A stretch of DNA of 32,445 nt from positions 1 through 32,445 of the forward strand of contig WQVH01000022.1 of assembly GCA_009781695.1 (NCBI GenBank), written 5' to 3'. Made by a program: the position numbers and the translations under genes. Below are positions 1 through 6,010 of the stretch, piece by piece. Origin of the DNA: Oscillospiraceae bacterium. Its GTDB lineage: Bacteria > Bacillota > Clostridia > Oscillospirales > Oscillospiraceae. Below the pieces are notes generated by a model. It saw nothing but the letters and a program-made list of their open reading frames with translations, did no database searches and was not told the DNA's origin. Position 1 is the stretch's first letter. Every line of letters begins with the position of its first letter.

Positions 1-123
1 GTCCTGTAGTCCTGTAGTCCTGTAGTCCTGTAGTCCTGTAGTCCTGTAGTCCTGTAGTCCTGTAGTCCTGTAGTCCTGTAGTCCTGTAGTCCTGTAGTCC
101 TGTAGTCCTGTAGTCCTGTAGTC
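1..123. repeat. 8-bp tandem repeat (GTCCTGTA), about 15 copies
   Basis: Fifteen uninterrupted copies of GTCCTGTA plus a partial GTC run from the window edge, so the array may be longer. Every plus frame meets a TAG stop. Because 8 is not a multiple of 3, all three minus frames read the same open 8-residue unit (YRTTGLQD). The copies are identical, which indicates recent slippage or expansion, or an assembly artefact at a contig end. Its function is unknown. Confidence 0.95.
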
Positions 124-150
124 AGAGATAATTATCCTGCTTTTTCGCAT
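1..150 (-). CDS. Possible repeat-peptide ORF, partial (YRTTGLQD repeats)
   Basis: An ATG at 150-148 opens a minus-strand frame. It reads a short basic N-terminus (MRKSRIIIS) and then passes through the whole 8-bp repeat array as tandem YRTTGLQD octapeptides, leaving the window without a stop. No good ribosome binding site precedes it: an AAGG lies about 12 bases upstream. A promoter-like pair at 131-160 overlaps the ATG, so transcripts from it would start downstream of this codon. The frame is probably a by-product of the repeat rather than a real gene. It is listed because it is open, partial and lies at the edge. Confidence 0.15.
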   Translation of the reverse strand, partial: MRKSRIIISDYRTTGLQDYRTTGLQDYRTTGLQDYRTTGLQDYRTTGLQD

Positions 151-160
151 CTTGTGTCAA
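131..160 (-). promoter_or_regulatory. Promoter-like sequence firing into the 8-bp repeat
   Basis: On the minus strand TTGACA (160-155) is followed after 18 bases by GATAAT (136-131). Transcription would begin near 124, at the edge of the tandem repeat, and so would copy the repeat itself. Only the match to the sigma-A consensus supports this. Confidence 0.35.
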
Positions 161-248
161 TACCTTTTTTGATTATTTTCGCATTTTTTGTATTTTTTAT
201 TTGCTGTTTTTTTGCTTTATATAACGTGTCAAAGTCTTTCACGAACTC

Positions 249-280
249 CCTCAGTCAGCTTCGAGTGGAGCTGACTGAGG
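249..280. repeat. 12-bp perfect inverted repeat (CCTCAGTCAGCT)
   Basis: CCTCAGTCAGCT at 249-260 and its exact complement at 269-280 flank an 8-base loop. No T-run follows on either strand, so it is not a classic terminator. I recall similar CTCCCTCAGTCAGCT-type hairpins scattered between genes in clostridial genomes. That resemblance is from memory and was not searched. Confidence 0.6.
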
Positions 281-602
281 ACAATAATATATACTTCATC
301 ACGTTAAATCAACAATTTTACTCGTTTTTAAGCGATATTTACCAAAAAATAATCATTTTGCCTATTTAAAATTTCCATTGCGTACAGTGAAGGGATTATT
401 TTTTGTCCGCATAGCGATTGGGTTACATTCGATCTGCAATATTACAAACTAATTCCACTCGGGAGTAAGCAAAAATCTCGGGTGGCTTGTATTGCTCATG
501 ATTTCATGCAAGAATCTAAACTCCTTGCAACTCAATCACTTTCGGGGGTTTTGCTATAATACGAAGAAGCATTTGATCACCAATCAAAGTGGTGTCAATC
601 AC
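281..602. other. Gene-poor stretch, nothing recognised
   Basis: This is AT-rich sequence between the inverted repeat at 249-280 and the hairpin at 603-645. The short hydrophobic frame at 154-369 starts at a GTG without a ribosome binding site and runs through the 249-280 hairpin, so I do not call it. A TATAAT at 555-560 has no acceptable -35 partner. I see no RNA gene. Confidence 0.5.
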
Positions 603-645
603 CATGTGGAGGTTGTGGCTCAAAATGAGCCACAACCTCCACATG
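603..645 (-). terminator. 20-bp perfect hairpin downstream of permease 1
   Basis: Two perfect 20-base arms (603-622 and 626-645) surround a 3-base AAA. They lie 33 bases beyond the stop codon of the minus-strand permease gene, where a transcription or processing end is expected. No U-tract follows, so it may instead act as an RNA-stabilising 3' stem or a Rho-type end. Confidence 0.5.
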
Positions 646-677
646 AAAGAACTGCACAAATTTTGGTCAAGCATTTT

Positions 678-2735
678 CTACTTCTTAAGCTTCGGATCAA
701 ACGCATCGCGCAGACCATCACCGAGCAGATTAAAGCCCATAACCGTAAACATGATAAACAAACCGGGGAATGTGGTCAGCCACGGCGCATGGCGAATAAC
801 GGCTCTACCGTCAGAAACGAGTGAGCCCCACTCCGGATTTGGAATCGGCACACCGAAACCAAGGAACGACAAACCGGCCGAAATAAGGATCGCCATGCCC
901 AAGCTCGCTGTGAACGAAACAATAATCGGCGCAAGCCCGTTAGGCAGGACTTGTGCAAACAAAATCCTAAAGTGACCCAACCCTACTGCTCTTGCCGCCT
1001 CAACGAACTCGTTGCCTTTGATCGTCAGCACCGATGCGCGCGCCATACGCACAAAGAACGGTATGGCGGACACCCCAATTGCAATGATTAGGTTCGGCAC
1101 GGATTGACCAAGCGTTGTGATGATGACCATACCCAAGAGCAATCCGGGAATAGATGCCAATGAATCGGATAATCTCATAATGATTTCATCAGCTGCTGAA
1201 CCTTCGTAGTACGCCGCAATTGCGCCGAGGAACACCCCAAACAGCGTAGCGACTGATGTTGCACCAACGCCGATTGGCAATGAGAACCTGACCGCATAAA
1301 TCGTGCGCATGAACAAGTCTCGACCCATGAAATCTGTCCCGAATGGGAATTGCCAACTCGGCGACGAGAACCTATATTGAACATTAGGGGCAGTGACTGC
1401 GCTCCACGGAATAAACTGCGAAGCAATGAACATCAGCACCAAAATAGCGATAATAATCATTCCCACCATTGCACCCGGATTACGAACCAAATGACGGAAT
1501 ATCTCACCACCACGACTGCGCTTACGATGCTTACGAGTGACTGACACACCATCCTTGCTCGCAATAGCAGCTAAGGTCTGTTCTTTCATATCGGCCTCTG
1601 TCCTTGTCGCAAACGAGACAAAATTCGGATCCGGCGCTTTCACCGGCGTTTTTCCCGTAATTTTCTCCGGTGCTTTCACCACCACCGGCGCAGGTGCAGA
1701 TACTTCTGCCGATACGACAGTCTGTGTGCTAACACCCATGACCGAAATTGCAGTTGCCGTAGTCTTCGCTCCGACCGCTGCTGATTTTTTCCGTTTCTTG
1801 GACTTGGAAGCATATTGTGCACGGATTCTCGGATCAATAAACGCATAGGCAAGATCAACGAGCAACAGAATAATAACATACATTACAGCCGTCAATACAA
1901 CAGCACCTGTGGTTGATGTCACATCACGTGCCGCAACAGACGTTACTATAAATCGCCCAACGCCCGGCCATGCGAACACCCATTCAATAACCGCAGTGCC
2001 TGCAACCGAGATCGCAATGCTCACACCAACAGTCGTGACGATAGGAATCAATGCATTACTCAGGGCGTGTTTGTTAATCACGGTATTCTCCGGCACACCT
2101 TTAGCCCGAGCTGTGCGGAGATAATCGGCTTTTAAAACCTCAAGCATACTTGAACGGGTCTGCCTGGCCGCTGCCGCTAAAAGCGTACTTGCAGCAACTG
2201 TAGCAGGCAAGATAAGGCTCAAAATTCCATCGTTGAACCCTCCGGCCGGAAGCCATCCCAGAACATATGAGAACAAGAGCATCATCAAAATACCCTGCCA
2301 GAATCCCGGCATGGACATGCCCACCATTGCAAAAGCGGTCACACCGGCATCCGCCACGCTACCCGCACGTTTGGCCGCAAAGATACCCATCGGAATTCCA
2401 AAAACCACACCGATGAGGATCGTCGCACCCGCAAGTGCCAGTGTCGCAGGGAGTCTGGTGATGAAATTATACCAAACACTGATCCCGCTAAAATCACCCA
2501 CCCCGAGATCGCCTTGAATCAATCTGAACATATAGCGCCCATAGCGGTAAATCAGCGGATGGTCAAGCAAATGTTCGTCTCTGATCGCCTGAACTTGCTC
2601 CGGAGTCATGCCGTCCAAATCCATCATCGCTGTGATGTCGCCGGGCGCAAGATCCATGAGTGCGAATACCACGAACGAGACGACAATAATAACCGGGATC
2701 AACATTAAAAGTCGTTTTAAAATGTATCTAATCAA
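678..2735 (-). CDS. Fused DppB-DppC type ABC transporter permease (copy 1)
   Basis: This is an inner-membrane permease of the peptide/nickel (PepT) ABC family in which both permease subunits form one 685-residue chain. Residues 1-308 are a complete DppB-like half (MIRYILKRLL start, EAA loop near 199-218 with KADYLRTARAKG, ending DPRIRAQY). About 100 low-complexity Ala/Val/Thr/Pro residues follow. A DppC-like half spans about 409-685 (FGTDFMGRDLF, EAA loop near 577-596, SAGLSFLGFGVP, ending LRDAFDPKLKK). Normally DppB and DppC are separate proteins of about 310 and 290 residues. The start is TTG at 2735, nine bases after AGGAGG (2745-2750). It follows its binding-protein gene after 136 bases. 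No ATPase subunit gene is in the window. The substrate is unknown. Confidence 0.9.
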   Translation of the reverse strand: MIRYILKRLLMLIPVIIVVSFVVFALMDLAPGDITAMMDLDGMTPEQVQAIRDEHLLDHPLIYRYGRYMFRLIQGDLGVGDFSGISVWYNFITRLPATLALAGATILIGVVFGIPMGIFAAKRAGSVADAGVTAFAMVGMSMPGFWQGILMMLLFSYVLGWLPAGGFNDGILSLILPATVAASTLLAAAARQTRSSMLEVLKADYLRTARAKGVPENTVINKHALSNALIPIVTTVGVSIAISVAGTAVIEWVFAWPGVGRFIVTSVAARDVTSTTGAVVLTAVMYVIILLLVDLAYAFIDPRIRAQYASKSKKRKKSAAVGAKTTATAISVMGVSTQTVVSAEVSAPAPVVVKAPEKITGKTPVKAPDPNFVSFATRTEADMKEQTLAAIASKDGVSVTRKHRKRSRGGEIFRHLVRNPGAMVGMIIIAILVLMFIASQFIPWSAVTAPNVQYRFSSPSWQFPFGTDFMGRDLFMRTIYAVRFSLPIGVGATSVATLFGVFLGAIAAYYEGSAADEIIMRLSDSLASIPGLLLGMVIITTLGQSVPNLIIAIGVSAIPFFVRMARASVLTIKGNEFVEAARAVGLGHFRILFAQVLPNGLAPIIVSFTASLGMAILISAGLSFLGFGVPIPNPEWGSLVSDGRAVIRHAPWLTTFPGLFIMFTVMGFNLLGDGLRDAFDPKLKK

Positions 2736-2794
2736 AGGGTTTTTCCTCCTAGGTTACCGGATACTGTGGTATATGCGATACCTTACACACAGCA

Positions 2795-2820
2795 GCCGGG
2801 GCGGTAGTATATGCCCCGGC
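2795..2820 (-). promoter_or_regulatory. GC-rich hairpin between binding protein 1 and permease 1
   Basis: GCCGGGGC (2795-2802) pairs with GCCCCGGC (2813-2820) around a 10-base loop, and the surrounding bases partly extend the stem. It sits in the 136-base gap after the binding-protein stop. A stem in this position could stabilise the upstream mRNA or partly terminate transcription, so that binding protein exceeds permease. The second transporter has a stem in the same place (17090-17126). Confidence 0.55.
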
Positions 2821-2871
2821 CGCTATGCTATACGGTTTATTTAAATCTTTTGAAAAATTGTGCGCTAAAAT

Positions 2872-4551
2872 CTATGGACGAAGGTTATCGGCAGCTTGGT
2901 CAAGATCCCAATAGATGCCTCTGAGGCTATAGGTAAACATGTTGCCCCATAAGTGCATACCACCAATTCCATTAACCGCCGGGATTCCATTAATGAGATA
3001 CCAAAGCGGAATGATGATTAAGTCATCATACAACCATCTTTGCATAGCATGAGCAAGCTCACGTGCTGCGGCCTCGTCAGTTTCAGCGAGGAAGCGCTCA
3101 ATAAGATCTGTGAAATAAGGATCGTTGATGTTTGATCTGTTGGTGCCGATGCCCGGAGCAAGAATACCGGATACGTAGCCAATAGCGGACGGACCGGCTG
3201 CCACGGAGAAGAGCCATGTCTCAAGTTCATGACCCCACGCATGAGCCTCGACCCAACTCGGAACATCCATGACGATAACATTAATATCAACACCGATTGT
3301 AGCCAATTGCATCTGGACGAGCTCTGCGGCTCTGACCGCTGCATCACCGGCAACCCTCATATCAACGGTTCTTCCGTCATAAACACTGCGCTCTAAGTAG
3401 TCCACAGCCAACGCAATATCATGCTCTCTTCTGGGCAGTCCTTCAAGGCGATAAGGAGTAATCAGACCCCATATATTTCCGTCCGGAGTAGGCATAGCCC
3501 ATTGCCCATTGGCAACCATAGCAATATCATCGACATTTAATGCATGTGCTACAGCGCGCCTAAAGTATGGGCATTGCTGAATTTCGTCACCCATGAAGTT
3601 GAAGCTGATTGTAAACAACCATCCCTCGTGACGGAAGACTGTAAAGTTCGGGTCGGCTTCCAAAAGATCCAAATCCGACGGATCCATTGTAAAGCTGACT
3701 TGCGCTTGACCGTTCTGCATCATTACGGTACGTGTCGCCATCTCGGGAATTGTCCAGAATGTCAGACTACGTGTGGGAGGCAGTGGCCCCCAATAATCTT
3801 CATTACGCTCAAGATTTACAAAATTAGCGGTTGAAAATCCTGTGACACGGTACGGCCCGGTGCCGACAGAACCCCAAGCGACCGGGTCGTTCGGATTGTC
3901 AAGATATGCTTGACGGCTCAGAATCGGCGTTGCCCAGTGTGAAAGTATATAGCGCCAATCCAAATTGGGTGCGACCAATACGATATCAACCGTGTAATCA
4001 TCAATGACATCTACTCTTTCGACTTCGCGCCATCTTGCAAAGGCGGTTCCGCCGGGATTAGCATGTGATATCTCGACTGTAAATGCCACATCGTCAGCCG
4101 TGAATGGAGCACCATTATGGAAGTATACGCCTTGACGCAGATTGACTCTGATCGTCTGGGCATCCTCACTGCTCCAATCCAGTGCAAGCAGCGGTTCCGG
4201 CCAATTGTCTCCGCCTCGGTTTGCCATCAAACGGTCTTGAATCAGATCGTATATCTGGGAAGTAGAAGCCGTAGCTCCTGCGGGAATGTTTATGTTGAGC
4301 ACCGTAATGTCTGTCGCATCATTTATGATGTTGATGTGATCAGCAAGGTTCGCACCTTCTTCCGGTGCTGCCATCTCCATAGGCGCATCTTGACCGGCAT
4401 CTACGGTGGGCGGCGTAGTGGGGGTGGTCGGTGTGTCTGTACCTGTTTCCGTTCCGGTGGTAGCGTTGTTTCCACAGGCCGCTACGAAACTCATACACAA
4501 TGCGAGTGTAATGACTATTGCAATGAGTCTCAGTGTTTTGTTCTTTTTCAT
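2872..4551 (-). CDS. Peptide-type ABC transporter substrate-binding lipoprotein (copy 1)
   Basis: This is a family 5 extracellular solute-binding protein of 559 residues, which captures the substrate outside the membrane and delivers it to the adjacent fused permease. The N-terminus is a lipoprotein signal: basic MKKNK, a hydrophobic stretch, and the lipobox FVAAC with the lipidated Cys at residue 26. A Thr/Pro-rich tether of about 30 residues follows. Family hallmarks include YDLIQDRL, the VYFHNGAPFTADDVAFT region, GTGPYRV near the middle, and FRRAVAHALNVDDIA. The start ATG at 4551 has AGGAGG six bases upstream. A consensus promoter lies at 4636-4664. It is clearly paralogous to the binding protein at 17186-18868. 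The ligand may be a peptide or another small molecule; members of this family also bind sugars, nickel chelates and opines. Confidence 0.92.
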   Translation of the reverse strand: MKKNKTLRLIAIVITLALCMSFVAACGNNATTGTETGTDTPTTPTTPPTVDAGQDAPMEMAAPEEGANLADHINIINDATDITVLNINIPAGATASTSQIYDLIQDRLMANRGGDNWPEPLLALDWSSEDAQTIRVNLRQGVYFHNGAPFTADDVAFTVEISHANPGGTAFARWREVERVDVIDDYTVDIVLVAPNLDWRYILSHWATPILSRQAYLDNPNDPVAWGSVGTGPYRVTGFSTANFVNLERNEDYWGPLPPTRSLTFWTIPEMATRTVMMQNGQAQVSFTMDPSDLDLLEADPNFTVFRHEGWLFTISFNFMGDEIQQCPYFRRAVAHALNVDDIAMVANGQWAMPTPDGNIWGLITPYRLEGLPRREHDIALAVDYLERSVYDGRTVDMRVAGDAAVRAAELVQMQLATIGVDINVIVMDVPSWVEAHAWGHELETWLFSVAAGPSAIGYVSGILAPGIGTNRSNINDPYFTDLIERFLAETDEAAARELAHAMQRWLYDDLIIIPLWYLINGIPAVNGIGGMHLWGNMFTYSLRGIYWDLDQAADNLRP

Positions 4552-4635
4552 TTTCTTCCTCCTCGATAATTTCTGTCTTCAACATATTGTGCATTTTTGC
4601 TTATCGATACACTCCATGTCGAATAAGTTGTGGAT

Positions 4636-4664
4636 ATTTTACACAATGTGATAATATTTGTCAA
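4636..4664 (-). promoter_or_regulatory. Sigma-A promoter of the binding protein 1 / permease 1 operon
   Basis: On the minus strand TTGACA (4664-4659), a 17-base spacer and TAAAAT (4641-4636) form a near-consensus promoter. The predicted start is near 4629, about 78 bases before the ATG at 4551. Confidence 0.75.
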
Positions 4665-4685
4665 CAAAAACAATAGAATCGAGGA

Positions 4686-4713
4686 GATAATATTTGTTAA
4701 TTCTAACAATGTG
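4686..4713. promoter_or_regulatory. Operator candidate TTGTTA-N4-TAACAA with repeated half
   Basis: TTGTTAATTCTAACAA (4694-4709) is a perfect 6+6 dyad just upstream of the -35 box of the copy 1 transporter promoter. It overlaps the second copy of GATAATATTTGT(C/T)AA, seen at 4650-4664 and 4686-4700. ACAATGTG also occurs twice (4643-4650, 4706-4713). One set of repeats overlaps the promoter and the other lies upstream, as expected for a two-site regulator. Confidence 0.4.
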
Positions 4714-4758
4714 TTACAGTGCGCAATACTATATTACGAGGAACTGCTATATGCCACG

Positions 4759-5751
4759 CTAAGCTTTATCTACTATATTCTTATAGCCCTTGAGCAACTT
4801 TTCAGGCGCTTCTTTTATAATGTCCTTAACAGTCCAAGGTTCAGACTGCTCCATAACCTCTACAATTGCCGGATTGGAATAACGCATAATTTTGCCTCCG
4901 AATGTAAAGAACACCGCACCATTTATGTGCTTTGCCTCGTCTGATGCAAGGTATGCGATAAATGCCGAGAACATATCCGGCGGCAATGTGCCATCATAAG
5001 GGAGCAAGGGTTCTCCACTCTTTGTTGACGTCTCATCACTTTCAACCACTTGGTCAAACAGTTCCATATCCACCGAGGCTCTGGTCTTTGCCGCCGGGGC
5101 AAAGACATTGGCTGTGATCCCATCTTCAAACAACTCACATGCCAGTCCCCAAGTGAGACCGTGCACACCCGCATTAGCAGCGCAATACTCAGCTTGGCGA
5201 ATATCGCCACCCATAAATGCCGGCGATGAGCAGTTGATGATACGCCCCCAACCTTTTTGCTTCATGTATGGAACTGCATGGCGGATAATATTAAAGTAGC
5301 CTTTGGGCTTAACGCCTGTGACTTTATCCCATAGCTGCTCAGATATCTTTTCAATCGGAGCAAATCCAAATGCACCGGCTACATTTACGACAATATCAAC
5401 AGCGCCATATGTCTGTGCAGTGAAGTCAACAATCTTTTTTGCTTCATTAAAATCAACTATATCTCCAAAACAGGCTGTCGCTTCACCACCTAAAGTCCTG
5501 ATTGTGGCGGCGGTCGTCTCGGCATCTCCTATGTATTTTTCAATTTCAGAATGATACCATTTCAGTTGCTCCGGTGTCAGCTTAGCAAGCCGGACTTCAT
5601 CAAGTTGGTTGGCAACATTCTTCGTGAGTGGGCTTCTGTTGTTTGTGACAACCATTGCGCCCTGCTCAGCTAAAGATAGTGCAATAGCTCTGCCTATCCC
5701 CTGTCCCGAACCGGTTACAAGTGCTACTTTACCTTTTAAAAATTGACTCAT
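4759..5751 (-). CDS. SDR family oxidoreductase lacking the catalytic Lys
   Basis: This is a short-chain dehydrogenase/reductase of 330 residues, expected to be cytosolic and to oxidise an alcohol or reduce a carbonyl with NAD(P)H. The nucleotide-binding motif TGSGQGIG is at 13-20 and NVAGA at 133-137. The catalytic Ser lies in INCSS (about 175-176). Tyr189 is present, but the Lys of YxxxK is Asn193 (YCAAN), which I checked at codon level. An insertion of about 35 residues follows beta-2 (roughly 45-78), and the C-terminus extends past the usual 250-residue core. The start is ATG 5751, behind GGAGAC; the in-frame upstream ATG at 5817 has no ribosome binding site. It is divergent from the Mo-hydroxylase operon. 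Activity may be altered or lost, or it may be a dehydratase-like or regulatory SDR. Confidence 0.85.
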   Translation of the reverse strand: MSQFLKGKVALVTGSGQGIGRAIALSLAEQGAMVVTNNRSPLTKNVANQLDEVRLAKLTPEQLKWYHSEIEKYIGDAETTAATIRTLGGEATACFGDIVDFNEAKKIVDFTAQTYGAVDIVVNVAGAFGFAPIEKISEQLWDKVTGVKPKGYFNIIRHAVPYMKQKGWGRIINCSSPAFMGGDIRQAEYCAANAGVHGLTWGLACELFEDGITANVFAPAAKTRASVDMELFDQVVESDETSTKSGEPLLPYDGTLPPDMFSAFIAYLASDEAKHINGAVFFTFGGKIMRYSNPAIVEVMEQSEPWTVKDIIKEAPEKLLKGYKNIVDKA

Positions 5752-5788
5752 TTGCGTCTCCTTTTTTTGTTCTTTTTTATTGCTGTAC

Positions 5789-5824
5789 ATTAAATCAGCT
5801 TTAGCATAATGTGTCAACCGACAC
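5789..5824 (-). promoter_or_regulatory. SDR 1 promoter with overlapping GTGTC-N4-GACAC dyad
   Basis: On the minus strand TTGACA (5817-5812), a 17-base spacer and TTTAAT (5794-5789) make a strong promoter for the SDR at 4759-5751. A small dyad, GTGTCAACCGACAC (5811-5824), covers the -35 box and is a candidate repressor site. Confidence 0.6.
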
Positions 5825-5916
5825 CATAAAGTTGTATTTTCAGATACCCTGTGAACTGCAACAAGGAACTGCTATTAAGATTGTGCGCACCCTGAACATC
5901 AAAAGGATTTTATTAT

Positions 5917-5945
5917 TTGACATGGATGTTTGGCACTGATATATT
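5917..5945 (+). promoter_or_regulatory. Sigma-A promoter of the Mo-hydroxylase/GRE operon
   Basis: TTGACA (5917-5922), a 17-base spacer and TATATT (5940-5945) match the consensus closely. The predicted start near 5952 leaves a leader of about 59 bases before ATG 6011. It is divergent from the SDR 1 promoter about 100 bases away, so the two units could share regulation. Confidence 0.7.
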
Positions 5946-6010
5946 AAACAATAGACACATATAGCATCTGAAACATGCAACCTATAAATAGTGCGAAGGA
6001 GGAGCAGTTT

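Noticed and set aside
1-123. CRISPR-like array
   Set aside because: The unit is 8 bp with no spacers, so it is a simple tandem repeat.
154-369. 71-codon hydrophobic ORF on the plus strand
   Set aside because: It starts at a GTG with no ribosome binding site, is low-complexity and AT-rich, and runs through the inverted repeat at 249-280.
492-824. 110-codon ORF overlapping the end of permease 1
   Set aside because: It is mostly antisense to the strongly supported fused permease and crosses the 20-bp hairpin; there is no family resemblance.
4117-4569. 150-codon ORF antisense to binding protein 1
   Set aside because: It is rich in Arg, Cys and Ser as expected of a shadow frame, and opposite a clear lipoprotein gene.
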